Shown: positions 5,615 to 14,331, counted from the first letter of the stretch. The stretch is DNA of 41,974 bases from Owenweeksia sp. (GCA_028277105.1 JANQHO010000003.1:1-41974); one strand, 5' to 3'. The notes: a model not told the origin generated them from the letters alone. Made by a program: numbers and translations.

Positions 5615-8089
5615 ATGGCCAGTAAAAAATTGCTATTGATAGGTTGGGATGCCGCAGACTGGCAACTCATTAATCCCCTGATCAAACAGGGGAAGATGCC
5701 TGCCTTGCAAAGAATGATCGAAAAGGGAGTAAAGGGCAACATAGCTACCCTTAACCCATCCCTTAGCCCTATCTTATGGACCAGCATCGCCACCGGAAAA
5801 CGCGCTTACGATCACGGTATTTTAGGCTTTGTACAACCCACTGCCGATCTGCAGGAAGTAGAGCCGATTACCTCCACCTCACGCAAGACTAAAGCCATCT
5901 GGAATATTCTCAATGAAGCCGGTTATACCACTAATGTGATCAATTGGTGGCCCTCCCATCCGGCCGAAAAACTAAAGGGAGTAACCCTTACCAATCACTT
6001 TCATCAAAAAGCCCCGGCTTTTGGAGCAGGGTGGCCCTTGGATTCATCTGTTGTATATCCCAATACTTTTTATGAAAGCCTGAAAGAACTGCGCCTTCAT
6101 CCGGCAGAGCTAAGCCTAGCCCATATTTTACCCTTTGTACCGGAGGCCCATAAACTGGATCCCGAAAAGGATACTGTGCTTAAGAACCTCATGCGCATAT
6201 TGGCGCACAACAGCTCCATCCATAATGCCGCTACTCATTTACTGGCGGAAACCGAATGGGATTTTACCGCGGTTTATTATGAAACGCTCGATCATATCAG
6301 CCACCTGGCTATGAAATACCATCCACCCAGACAGGAAGGAGTAGATGAAAGGGAGTATGAGCGGTATAAGAATATAGTGGAAGCCGCTTATCGCTTCAAA
6401 GATATGATGTTGGAACGCTTACTCGATCTGGCCGGAGAAGACTGTAATGTGATCCTATTGTCTGATCACGGTTTTCAGTCGGGCCAACAAAGGCAAGTCG
6501 AATTACCCGATATCCCGGCTTCACCTGCTCTGGAACATCGCAAATACGGCATTTTTATAGCTTCTGGACCGGATTTTAAACCAGGACAGGATATTTACGG
6601 TACTTCTTTGTTGGATATCGCCCCCACAATTTTACATTTATTCGACCTTCCCGTAGGAAACGATATGGAGGGAAAAGTACTGACCGACAGCCTGAAAGAA
6701 AAAACTCCCGTAGGCCATATTCCTTCCTGGGAACTTACCCCGGGTAAAGTGGAGTTTACTGATTCCCGGCTGGAAAACAATACCAGCATATTGCAACAAC
6801 TAGAGCAACTGGGCTATATCGATCTCAACCAAAGCGATAAAGTTCGCTATGTACAGCGGGAGTTGCGTTACAATTTATGTCAGAGTCTGACAGACGGCAA
6901 CAAGCTGTTCCGGGCTCAGGAGGAGTGTGAATTGCTCTTTAAAGATTTTCCCGATTTCAGAACTGCCTTGTTGTTGGGGGATATTTTTATAAAAAGAGCT
7001 GATTTTAAAAGTTTTGAGGATCTTAAACAGAGACTTGGCACAGAAGTAAAGGGTCATCCCTCTTTTAAGTATTTAAGCGGACTCTCAGAGCTTTACCAGG
7101 GTAAGGTTAGCCAATCGCTGGGATACTTTTTAAAGATCGAAGAAGAAGGTGGCCATAGTCTGCAGTTGTACAACGAAGTAGGCCGGGCCTTTTTGTTGTC
7201 CGGTGAATTGAGAGCGGCTGAAAGATATTTTGACCGATCCTTGGCCCTAGACGCTGAAAACGCCCCGGCCCTGACCGGAAAGGCTCAGTGTGCCGTTGAG
7301 AAAAATGATTTCAGTCAGGCCATATTGTTACTGGACAAAAGCCTGCAGCAACTTTTTTACCAGCCCAACGCTCATTATCTTATGGCGGTTGCCCTGAGAG
7401 GACTCAAAAAGGAAGATGAAGCGGTAAAGGCTTTACAGCTTTGCCTTTCCCAGGCTCCCAAACACCGGAAAGCCCTTGTCTTAAAACAAGAGTTTTTTAA
7501 AAGCAGAGAAATAAGAGAGGAAATAACCATAGTAACCGGCTTTCCCCGCAGTGGTACCAGCCTGATGATGAAAATGCTCGAAATGTCAGGCTATCCCGTT
7601 TTTACGGATGAAGTGCGCGTGGCCGATCAGCACAATCCTGCAGGATACCTTGAGCACGAAATGGTGAAAAAACTGGCGGGTAATACAGACTGGTTGAAAC
7701 AGGTCATGAACAAAGCAGTAAAGGTAGTTCTACCTTTGTTGCGTTACCTGCCTGCGGATTACAGCTATCGCCTGATCTGGGTAAAACGCCCCCTTACAGA
7801 GGTGATCCTGTCCCAGGAAGTGATGAAAGGCAAAGACCGCCAAACCGTTATGCAGAATTTCCCTTTTCAACTGGCGGCCGATTTCCAAAAAGAAGAAGAA
7901 AGAATGTTACAATGGCTGCAATCACAGCCCAACTTTGCCATACTCCAGCTTGAATATTACGATTGCCTCAGTAAACCAGAGGAAGTTTTAGGACAAATAC
8001 GACAGTTCCTGGATGTTCAGTTAAACGTTGAAGAAGGAAAAAAGTCAGTTAATAAAGACTTACATCGCAATAAATTGGGGGAGTACTAA
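5615..8089 (+). CDS. Phosphodiesterase (AP superfamily) - TPR - sulfotransferase-like fusion
   Basis: 824 aa, no signal peptide. Residues 1 to about 370 form an alkaline-phosphatase-superfamily type I phosphodiesterase/nucleotide pyrophosphatase domain: metal Asp in IGWDAAD (D12), candidate nucleophile Thr in LWTSIATGK (T56), YYETLDHISH and SDHGFQ (D284, H285). Residues about 410-625 are TPR-like helical repeats (YNEVGRAFLLSGELRAAERY, then ALTGKAQCAVEKNDFSQA). The C-terminal part (about 635-824) has the PAPS-binding P-loop TGFPRSGTSLMMKML (F643-S649) and resembles bacterial sulfotransferase-family proteins. Substrates are unknown. It could modify or remodel a sulfated or phosphodiester-linked glycan or lipid in the cytoplasm. 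The start follows a -7 box by 20 bp. Confidence 0.85.
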   Translation: MASKKLLLIGWDAADWQLINPLIKQGKMPALQRMIEKGVKGNIATLNPSLSPILWTSIATGKRAYDHGILGFVQPTADLQEVEPITSTSRKTKAIWNILNEAGYTTNVINWWPSHPAEKLKGVTLTNHFHQKAPAFGAGWPLDSSVVYPNTFYESLKELRLHPAELSLAHILPFVPEAHKLDPEKDTVLKNLMRILAHNSSIHNAATHLLAETEWDFTAVYYETLDHISHLAMKYHPPRQEGVDEREYERYKNIVEAAYRFKDMMLERLLDLAGEDCNVILLSDHGFQSGQQRQVELPDIPASPALEHRKYGIFIASGPDFKPGQDIYGTSLLDIAPTILHLFDLPVGNDMEGKVLTDSLKEKTPVGHIPSWELTPGKVEFTDSRLENNTSILQQLEQLGYIDLNQSDKVRYVQRELRYNLCQSLTDGNKLFRAQEECELLFKDFPDFRTALLLGDIFIKRADFKSFEDLKQRLGTEVKGHPSFKYLSGLSELYQGKVSQSLGYFLKIEEEGGHSLQLYNEVGRAFLLSGELRAAERYFDRSLALDAENAPALTGKAQCAVEKNDFSQAILLLDKSLQQLFYQPNAHYLMAVALRGLKKEDEAVKALQLCLSQAPKHRKALVLKQEFFKSREIREEITIVTGFPRSGTSLMMKMLEMSGYPVFTDEVRVADQHNPAGYLEHEMVKKLAGNTDWLKQVMNKAVKVVLPLLRYLPADYSYRLIWVKRPLTEVILSQEVMKGKDRQTVMQNFPFQLAADFQKEEERMLQWLQSQPNFAILQLEYYDCLSKPEEVLGQIRQFLDVQLNVEEGKKSVNKDLHRNKLGEY

Positions 8090-8124
8090 GTTTTTCAGAT
8101 TTTTGAAGCTTGTTTACGAAACAC

Positions 8125-8985
8125 ATGAATAAAGAAAAATTAGAAAAAGCCATTTTGAAATATACCGGGGTAGCCGCTGCCCTGTTGGGAGGAAATGCTG
8201 TTAAAGGGCAGGTGATCTATACCGATATCCCCGATACTACCCTGGATGAAAATGGCGAGTTCTACGATTTTAATATAGATCTGGATACAAGTGGGGTAGT
8301 GGATTTCCGCATCACTCAATTGGTAGACAGTACCCGTTTCATGATCAATGGGGTGGTGATACAGGATATAGGTACAGCTTCCAATGAGGTAGCCGGCATA
8401 GATTACGGCAATTACAATTATCCCTTTAAACTCAATTTGGGCGATACTATAGGGGATGGCCATCAGGTTTTTAAAGGACTGGGACAGAACAATCTCGGTT
8501 ATATGGCTTTCGAAGTGCTGGACACTACTTATCCCAACAGCAATTTTGCCGGTGGGGTAACCGATGGTTTCCTGGGTCTGCGTTTCAGGGGCGACTTTGA
8601 TGATACCATCCGTACCTTTTATGGCTGGATACGCCTGGATGTGGCAGCCGATCTCAAATCAGTCACCATTAAGGATTTTGCTTACCAATCCCAATTCGAC
8701 TCCTCCATTACAGCCGGGCAGGGTGCTCAGATCGGATTACAGGAGAATATAAGGGAACAGGCCGAGCTTACCCAGCGAGGTATGGAGTTGTTTATCCGCT
8801 TACCGGAGTATTTTACTGCCGGAGGGAAGCTCGAGATATTGAATATGTCTGGTCAGTTGATAAGGGAAGAGGATTTTGAAGGCAGGGAACATCATTATCC
8901 TCTGGGTGATCTTCCCAAAGGTGTTTTAGTAGCTGTATTGACGACCAATGGCCAGCAAAACAGCAAAAAGATAGTGGTTTACTAA
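8125..8985 (+). CDS. Secreted protein with T9SS-type C-terminal sorting domain
   Basis: 286 aa from the ATG at 8125. An upstream in-frame TTG at 8110 is less likely. The N-terminus MNKEKLEKAILKYTGVAA ends in a cleavable-looking segment before QVIYTDIPD, as in many Bacteroidota secreted proteins. The body is Asp-rich and beta-type (IDLDTSGVVDFRITQL). The last 70 residues (LEILNMSGQLIREEDFEG, then LPKGVLVAVLTTNGQQNSKKIVVY) have the shape of a type A T9SS sorting domain that sends cargo across the outer membrane. It follows the fusion gene by 35 bp and may be co-transcribed. The function of the body is unknown. Confidence 0.75.
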   Translation: MNKEKLEKAILKYTGVAAALLGGNAVKGQVIYTDIPDTTLDENGEFYDFNIDLDTSGVVDFRITQLVDSTRFMINGVVIQDIGTASNEVAGIDYGNYNYPFKLNLGDTIGDGHQVFKGLGQNNLGYMAFEVLDTTYPNSNFAGGVTDGFLGLRFRGDFDDTIRTFYGWIRLDVAADLKSVTIKDFAYQSQFDSSITAGQGAQIGLQENIREQAELTQRGMELFIRLPEYFTAGGKLEILNMSGQLIREEDFEGREHHYPLGDLPKGVLVAVLTTNGQQNSKKIVVY

Positions 8986-10187
8986 ATCTTTTCCGACATT
9001 TCCACGATCCGGTCAGCAATGGACAGGCAGGAAGTGGCAGCCGGTGAAGGCGCATTGAGTACATGCACGGAACGATGCCCGTATTCTACCTTGAAATCAT
9101 CGACCAGCGAACCGTCTTTTAGCAAGGCCTGAGCTCTAACCCCAGCTCTTGCGGGTTGAATATCATCCATAGTAAGAGAGGGTATCATCTTCTGCAAAGC
9201 CTGGAGAAAGAGTTTTTTGGAGAAGGCTCTCTTGTATTCTTCCAACCCTTGTTTGTAGTGTTTGCCGAAAAGCTTCCAGGTTCCGGGGAAGGTAAGTGCC
9301 TGTACCGAGTCTTTCCAATTAAAAGAAGTGCGGGAATAGCCCTCTCGTTTAAAGCTGAATACTGCATTAGGCCCGCACTCTACCGAACCATCTATCATAC
9401 GGGTAAAGTGCACTCCCAGGAAAGGGAAATCCGGATCGGGAACAGGGTAGATGAGGTGCTTTACCTTGTGCTTTCCTTTTTTACTCAATTCGTAATAATC
9501 GCCCCTGAAACCGACAATCTGCAGATCCAGTTCATTGCCTTCCTTTTTGGCTAGCCGGTCAGATTGCAAACCGGCACAAAAGATTCTCCGGTCACAGTAG
9601 AATTTACCTTTGTTGGTAATGAGCCCACCTTGGCCATCTTCATCAAATGACTCTGTTACTTTGGTAGAGAGGAAAACCTCGCTTTCAGGGTTAATTTGAG
9701 TGAGGAGTTCCCCAAATTTTTGACATACCGCTACATAATCGATAATTCCGGTTACTGGTACCCGGATAGCTTCTACTCCTTCTGTAAATGGTTCGATCTC
9801 TTTTATACGGTTCGGCCCTATTTTCTCAATCCCTTCAATATTGTTTTCAATTCCCCGCTGAAAGATCTTTTCCAGTAAAGGCTTTTCAGCCTCTTCCGTA
9901 GCCAGGATGATCTTACCGCAGATGTCATGGGCAATATGGTGTTCTTGAGCAAAAGCTACGATCTGCTTTCGGCCGTCAACGCAGTTACGCGCTTTAAAGG
10001 AACCCGGTTTGTAATAAATACCGGAGTGGATAACACCTGAGTTGCGGCCGGTCTGGTGAGCGCCCAGAAAAGCCTCCTTTTCAAATACGGCTATTTTATA
10101 GTGCGGATATTTCTTTTGGAACTTATAGGCTGTGGCCAGACCGACAATGCCGCCACCAGTAATACCTAGATCGTAATGTTTATCCAA
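8982..10187 (-). CDS. lhgO: L-2-hydroxyglutarate oxidase
   Basis: 401 aa FAD-dependent enzyme of the DAO superfamily that oxidises L-2-hydroxyglutarate to 2-oxoglutarate. The dinucleotide fold GGGIVGLATA is at residues 11-20. GRNSGVIHSGIYYKPGSFKARNC-type and VPVTGIIDYVAV segments are diagnostic of the LhgO/L2HGDH family, and VRAQALL and NAPSPAATSCL sit near the C-terminus. The start codon is TTG (10185-10187): a TAA lies in frame just upstream and no ATG precedes the FAD motif. The 3' end overlaps the convergent T9SS gene by 4 bp. Confidence 0.92.
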   Translation of the reverse strand: MDKHYDLGITGGGIVGLATAYKFQKKYPHYKIAVFEKEAFLGAHQTGRNSGVIHSGIYYKPGSFKARNCVDGRKQIVAFAQEHHIAHDICGKIILATEEAEKPLLEKIFQRGIENNIEGIEKIGPNRIKEIEPFTEGVEAIRVPVTGIIDYVAVCQKFGELLTQINPESEVFLSTKVTESFDEDGQGGLITNKGKFYCDRRIFCAGLQSDRLAKKEGNELDLQIVGFRGDYYELSKKGKHKVKHLIYPVPDPDFPFLGVHFTRMIDGSVECGPNAVFSFKREGYSRTSFNWKDSVQALTFPGTWKLFGKHYKQGLEEYKRAFSKKLFLQALQKMIPSLTMDDIQPARAGVRAQALLKDGSLVDDFKVEYGHRSVHVLNAPSPAATSCLSIADRIVEMSEKI

Positions 10188-10206
10188 GAGTGTAGTGATT
10201 TAGCCG

Positions 10207-10214
10207 CAAAAATA
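10207..10214 (-). promoter_or_regulatory. Candidate -7 box TATTTTTG for lhgO
   Basis: Minus-strand TATTTTTG matches TAnnTTTG and lies 19 bp upstream of the TTG start of lhgO, just downstream of the DUF5777 gene end. No -33 TTG is clear. Confidence 0.4.
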
Positions 10215-10221
10215 CATCGAC

Positions 10222-11130
10222 TCAGTGAATATTGAACATACGGGAGATATTGAACCCGAAGTGAATATCACCATCCATCCAGCTACCGGGTGTTTGGGCA
10301 AATACAAAAGGTTCTGCTACTGCCCTTGAATTGGTAAAAAAGAGCTGGAAAACATGCCCCCCGGTTTCGATATCAAAACCCAATGATAAGGCTCCCCTGT
10401 AATTTTCTTGAGTCCCTTCAGCCAGATTGGTAAAAGCATTAGGGTTGAGCGGATGAACATATTCTACACTGATAGCGTGCTGCGGGCTTATTTTGTAACG
10501 GGCAGCCATCCCTATGGAAATAATATCGTTATTGTCTGAAATACGGTCTACCAGGTTAAAATGTGTGAGAGCCGGCACTAATTCCATTGAAAACTCTGGC
10601 GAAAATTTCCGGGCGACCACCAATTGATGAACATAGTTAAAGCGTTCTGATTCATTACGGGGTAATCCATCATCGGGAAAACGCTCTGCCGTGTAAAACA
10701 ATCCGGAGTAGCCGGTAATGGAAACCGGAAAATTGACTTTGCCCTTACTTTGCCTGGCCAGGCGGTATTTTACAAAACCGTCATAGGTGCGAGGAGTGGC
10801 AGAAGCATAACCCAATCCCAGGTTGAGCCAGTCCAATGGGCTGTAGTCCACAGTAAGGCGTACTTCTGCTACATTCAAACCAAAAAAATTGTAGAAATAA
10901 TCATCGTTAAAAGAACCAAAGCGGTGCAGAATGAGAAATTGCATTTCCCCTTTGGCCGTTAATTCGTTTGACTGTAAATTGACAATACGGGTTCCCTTGA
11001 AGGTGGCAAAGGTGTATTCCGTTTGAGGCCCTTGTTCGTCCTCCAACATTTTGAGCAAGTCGTCCTGCCCAAAACCGCTAAAGGCAAAAAGTAAAAAGAA
11101 GCCTGTCAGAAGGCTTCTTTTCAGAGGCAT
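10222..11130 (-). CDS. DUF5777 family outer-membrane beta-barrel protein
   Basis: 302 aa from the ATG at 11130. MPLKRSLLTGFFLLFAFSGFG is a signal peptide, so the earlier in-frame start at 11145 is not preferred. The motif FKGTRIVNLQSNELTAKGEM, alternating beta strands (EVRLTVDYSPLDWLNLGLGYASAT) and a C-terminus near FGFNISRMF are characteristic of DUF5777 proteins, which are predicted barrels. The ATG follows the YceI stop by 1 nt (TGATATG), so the two are translationally linked. It is the last gene of a four-gene operon that begins with two haem-motif lipoproteins. The function is unknown, but the context suggests a role with periplasmic redox or lipid-like ligands. Confidence 0.8.
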   Translation of the reverse strand: MPLKRSLLTGFFLLFAFSGFGQDDLLKMLEDEQGPQTEYTFATFKGTRIVNLQSNELTAKGEMQFLILHRFGSFNDDYFYNFFGLNVAEVRLTVDYSPLDWLNLGLGYASATPRTYDGFVKYRLARQSKGKVNFPVSITGYSGLFYTAERFPDDGLPRNESERFNYVHQLVVARKFSPEFSMELVPALTHFNLVDRISDNNDIISIGMAARYKISPQHAISVEYVHPLNPNAFTNLAEGTQENYRGALSLGFDIETGGHVFQLFFTNSRAVAEPFVFAQTPGSWMDGDIHFGFNISRMFNIH

Positions 11131-11131
11131 A

Positions 11132-11680
11132 TCATTCCTTATCATATTCCATCTTTACAGTAATTTCCAACACATCGGAAATATTATTGCGCTTGGAAGC
11201 CGGAATCTTTACCCCGTAATCTTCAGGCTTGAGCTTAAAAGTAGATAGGAGCTTTACAGTTCCTTCAGATACCGTAAAAGTGGCTTTTTCAGAAATTTTT
11301 CTATCTACCCCATGGATATCCATGGTACCGGCAAAAGCTACTTCATAGCTACCTTCTTTTTCCAGTTGGGAGAAGTCAAAATTTTCAATACTTCCTTTGA
11401 AAGAAGCATTGGGGTATTTTCCGCTTTCCATGTAGTTTTCGTTGAAGTGCTCCTGCATTAAAGCCTTTTCAAATTCGAAACCCTTAATGGGCAGGAGAAA
11501 GGCAAAATTGCCCGTTTTTGTATCAATTACACTGGAAACTTGTTTGTTTTCCGCTTCAATGTCCTCAACCTGGGCGTTAGAATAAAATTTAATGTAACCG
11601 GTACGGGTCATATATTTTTGGGCAGAGCCTGTAAAAGCTGCAAAAACGGCAATAACTAATAAGAGGTTCTTTGTTTTCAT
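11132..11680 (-). CDS. YceI family periplasmic protein
   Basis: 182 aa from the ATG at 11680 (MKTKNLLLVIAVFAAF, signal peptide; an in-frame start at 11713 would overlap the upstream gene's end). It shows the YceI lipocalin-like beta barrel pattern: TGYIKFYSNA, GKYPNASFKG, and GTMDIHGVDRKISEKATFTV. Family members bind isoprenoid or polyprenyl-like ligands in the periplasm. It starts 29 bp after a haem-motif lipoprotein gene and is followed at 1 nt by DUF5777. Confidence 0.88.
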   Translation of the reverse strand: MKTKNLLLVIAVFAAFTGSAQKYMTRTGYIKFYSNAQVEDIEAENKQVSSVIDTKTGNFAFLLPIKGFEFEKALMQEHFNENYMESGKYPNASFKGSIENFDFSQLEKEGSYEVAFAGTMDIHGVDRKISEKATFTVSEGTVKLLSTFKLKPEDYGVKIPASKRNNISDVLEITVKMEYDKE

Positions 11681-11709
11681 AATCAGAGGGTTTTTATTCA
11701 TTAATACTT

Positions 11710-12084
11710 TCAATTATTGCGGGCTCCTTTGTTTACCCAGCGTTTAATCTTTTCAATTTCACAATTTGGCAAAGGCCCTCCCGGAGGCATTATCGGTCCG
11801 GAGCTTCCCGTTATCCTTCCAACAAGCCTGCCATCCGTGGCGGTGAGTTGCGCATCGTCATAAGTGCTGAAGTCCAGACCCGATTGCGGGTTATTCCCCA
11901 CGTGGCAACCGGAAGTAGCACAATTATCTTGCAGAATAGGCAGAATAACGGCTGCAAAAGTGGTTACGCTGGTATCACACTGGGTTTGCTGGAAATTTTG
12001 GTAGAGTTCTTCCCTGTTATCATAGTAGCAAGATGACATTAAAACAGGTATTAACACTATAAATAGGGGTTGGTGTAGCTTCAT
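11710..12084 (-). CDS. Cytochrome c-like lipoprotein (CX4CH haem motif)
   Basis: 124 aa from the ATG at 12084. The lipobox LMSSC near residue 19 predicts a lipoprotein. The motif ILPILQDNCATSGCHVG has a CX4CH haem-attachment arrangement like many Bacteroidota planctomycete-type cytochrome c domains. PIMPPGG supplies a candidate distal Met ligand, and CEIEKIKRWVNKGA is the usual tail. It is a diverged paralogue of the gene just upstream (shared MPPGG-x2-P-x-C-x-IEKI-x2-W block). Probably a periplasmic electron carrier or haem sensor; no substrate can be named. Confidence 0.75.
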   Translation of the reverse strand: MKLHQPLFIVLIPVLMSSCYYDNREELYQNFQQTQCDTSVTTFAAVILPILQDNCATSGCHVGNNPQSGLDFSTYDDAQLTATDGRLVGRITGSSGPIMPPGGPLPNCEIEKIKRWVNKGARNN

Positions 12085-12097
12085 GATCGACTTTACA

Positions 12098-12478
12098 TTA
12101 TTGAGGCATACTGTTAGTAAACCAAATTTCAATCTTCTCAATATTACAATCTGGCATTTTGCCTCCCGGAGGCATCACAGGTACTGATGGATCATTTTTA
12201 ACCCGGAGTAATAAATCAGTATTTAGCAAAGCATCTCTTACTTGGTTGTAGGTTTCCAGGCTGAGTCCCACCTGGGGGTTGGGGCCACCATGACAATTGA
12301 TGCAGTTATTGTCAACAATAGTTTTAATACTATTATTATAGGTTAGATTATGCGAATTACAACTAGTGTCACCGGGATTCAGAGTATCGGGCGGGGCGGG
12401 AAAAGGGTCGTGCTGACATGACAAGACCGCTATTAAAAGACATACAATCGCACAGGTGAATTTTATTAAATTGCCCAT
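12098..12478 (-). CDS. Cytochrome c-like lipoprotein (CXXCH haem motif)
   Basis: 126 aa. Signal with lipobox AVLSC (Cys about 21), then NCINCHGG, a canonical CXXCH haem-binding motif, and VMPPGGKMPDCNIEKIEIWF. The architecture equals that of the next gene downstream, 13 bp away, so the pair looks like a tandem duplication in which one copy uses CXXCH and the other CX4CH. It is the first gene of the operon with YceI and DUF5777, with a candidate promoter at 12517-12546. Confidence 0.75.
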   Translation of the reverse strand: MGNLIKFTCAIVCLLIAVLSCQHDPFPAPPDTLNPGDTSCNSHNLTYNNSIKTIVDNNCINCHGGPNPQVGLSLETYNQVRDALLNTDLLLRVKNDPSVPVMPPGGKMPDCNIEKIEIWFTNSMPQ

Positions 12479-12516
12479 AGTATTAAAGGGTTTTCACCCT
12501 GAAACGTGATTTATGC

Positions 12517-12546
12517 CAAATTTAATGTTTTAACATGAAAAGCGAA
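12517..12546 (-). promoter_or_regulatory. Candidate promoter of the haem-lipoprotein/YceI/DUF5777 operon
   Basis: On the minus strand TTCG (12546-12543) is followed after 18 bp by TAAATTTG (12524-12517), fitting the TTTG-N-TAnnTTTG pattern with one mismatch in the -33 element. It is 38 bp upstream of the first ATG. Confidence 0.5.
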
Positions 12547-12617
12547 CCTGTAAGAATTATTCATAAAAGAAGATCAATAGGCATGCTGCTTTTATATTCC
12601 TCTAAAATAGTACATAA

Positions 12618-13004
12618 ATGAAAAAAATTATCTGGATAGTATTAGCGTTGGCGCTGGTAGCAGGGGCGTCCTATTTTTATGTGTTTCACAAACCGCACCG
12701 CAACATCCATAAAGAAAAAGCGGCTTTTGACCTGTCGGCTGAAGCCCTTAAAACAGCCTATGCCAGTAATGTGGAAACAGCTAATGCTCTTTACCTGGAC
12801 CAGGTGGTAAAAGTTTCAGGTAAAGTGATAAAAAAGGACGGCAGCAACCTTAAGCTGGATCAGGGCATCTATTGTACCATGGCCGAGGGCTATGAACCTT
12901 CCACCGGTATGGAAGGGATGAAAGTAGTTGTAAAAGGGCGTGTAGTAGGCTACGATGAACTTTTTGAAGAGGTGAAAATGGACAATTGTGAATTGGTTCA
13001 ATAA
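12618..13004 (+). CDS. OB-fold (tRNA_anti-like) membrane-anchored protein
   Basis: 128 aa. An N-terminal TM anchor or signal (residues 4-22, IIWIVLALALVAGASYFYV) is followed by HKPHRNIHKEKAAFDLSAEAL and an OB-fold-like domain (DQVVKVSGKVIKKDGSNLKL, then MKVVVKGRVVGYDELFEEVKMDNCELVQ). This matches the tRNA_anti-like family as I recall it, which in Bacteroidota is often found beside DUF5777/YceI genes. It is divergent from the haem-lipoprotein operon with 139 bp between starts. Its 3' end overlaps the convergent MFS gene by 7 bp. Confidence 0.7.
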   Translation: MKKIIWIVLALALVAGASYFYVFHKPHRNIHKEKAAFDLSAEALKTAYASNVETANALYLDQVVKVSGKVIKKDGSNLKLDQGIYCTMAEGYEPSTGMEGMKVVVKGRVVGYDELFEEVKMDNCELVQ

Positions 13005-14278
13005 ACATGTGGGGTACGTTTTACCCGCATCATCAATAAGAAACCGATCACAAAGAAAATAGAAAGCGAAAGAGCGCTCATTTTCATGTCTCCCGTAAGG
13101 TCGATCAGATAACCGTAAACAATGGTTCCCAGTACAATAGCAACCTTTTCACTGACATCGTAAAAGCTGAAAAAACTGGCGTGCGACTGCGTTTCAGGTA
13201 GTAATTTGGAATAAGTGCTACGGCTAATAGCCTGGATACCGCCCATTACCAGACCCACTATACCGCCTATAGCATAAAATTTATACTCTACCAGGGGATC
13301 GGTTTTAGTTAAGGTATAAGCCAGGAAACATACTATGGACCAAATCACTATACTGATCTTTAAAGCTCCCAGATTACCGAATTTTTTTGACAGGAAGGAA
13401 AACAGATAAGCCCCTCCTATGCCTACAAATTGTATGATAAGTATAGTGGCTATCAATTTCGATGAATCCAGCTGCAGCTCCTCATCACCGTAAAGGCTGG
13501 CCAATAAAATAACAGTTTGTACTCCCATGTTGAAAAAGAAAAAACTGTAAAGAAACCTTCTCAGCGACTGGTGATCTTTAAGTTGCAGGAAAACACTGCG
13601 TAACTCCTGGTAGCCCTTCCAGAGATATTTGCCTTCTTCTGGCTTGCGCTGGTATATATTATCTGGTAAGCGCCTGAAGGAGATCTGGGCAAAGCCCGCC
13701 CACCAAAGACCTACGGTTAAAAAACTGATGCGTGAAGCTTCCCCGGCCCCGCTCAAACCAAAGGCCTCCGGCACGGTGATCATAGCTAGGTTAAAGATCA
13801 GCAAAATAGAAGAACCGATATAACCCAGGGCAAACCCTTTGGCACTCAGACCGTCCTGCCTTTCGGGCGGGGCTATTTCCGGTAGAAAAGCATTGTAAAA
13901 AACCAAACTGCCCCAAAAACCTATACTGGCCATAATGCTGAGACCCAGTCCCAGAAAAACGTTAGATCCGTCAAAAAAGAAAAGGGAACTGCAGGAAATG
14001 GCTCCCAGATAGCAAAAGATCTTTAAAAAGAGCTTTTTCTTGCCCGTATAATCGGCAATGCCCGAAAGCAGGGGAGAGATAATGGCTACAATCAGAAAAG
14101 AAACGGATAAAGAATAACTGTAGAGAGTAGAACTGGGAAAAGTATAACCCAGAAAGCTTATTTCACTATTTGCCGCATTGCTGAAGTAAATGGGAAATAC
14201 CGCGGTACTGATCACCAGTGAATACACAGAATTGGCCCAGTCGTAAAAAGCCCAGGCATTTTGAGTTTTCTTGTCCAT
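12998..14278 (-). CDS. MFS transporter, UMF1 family
   Basis: 426 aa from the ATG at 14278 (MDKKTQNAWAFYDWANSVYSL). The longer ORF start at 14365 would run into nrnA's promoter and start. AFYDWANSVYSLVISTAVFPIYF is the signature of the Atg22-like/UMF1 MFS family. I count about twelve hydrophobic segments, with an SGIADYTGKKK loop after the second and GGIQAISRSTYSKLLPE in the C-terminal half. An inner-membrane permease of unknown substrate. It is divergent from nrnA with 67 bp between starts. Confidence 0.88.
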   Translation of the reverse strand: MDKKTQNAWAFYDWANSVYSLVISTAVFPIYFSNAANSEISFLGYTFPSSTLYSYSLSVSFLIVAIISPLLSGIADYTGKKKLFLKIFCYLGAISCSSLFFFDGSNVFLGLGLSIMASIGFWGSLVFYNAFLPEIAPPERQDGLSAKGFALGYIGSSILLIFNLAMITVPEAFGLSGAGEASRISFLTVGLWWAGFAQISFRRLPDNIYQRKPEEGKYLWKGYQELRSVFLQLKDHQSLRRFLYSFFFFNMGVQTVILLASLYGDEELQLDSSKLIATILIIQFVGIGGAYLFSFLSKKFGNLGALKISIVIWSIVCFLAYTLTKTDPLVEYKFYAIGGIVGLVMGGIQAISRSTYSKLLPETQSHASFFSFYDVSEKVAIVLGTIVYGYLIDLTGDMKMSALSLSIFFVIGFLLMMRVKRTPHVY

Positions 14279-14331
14279 AGGGCAGCGAATATAGAGAAAA
14301 GCAGTGGGCCTGTACATCAGACTAAGCTGAT

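Noticed and set aside
8110-8124. TTG start for the T9SS protein, 5 codons upstream
   Set aside because: An ATG at 8125 gives a normal signal peptide start (MNKEKLEK).
9156-9554. 132-aa plus-strand ORF opposite lhgO
   Set aside because: Shadow of a clear FAD enzyme; no start signal or domain of its own.
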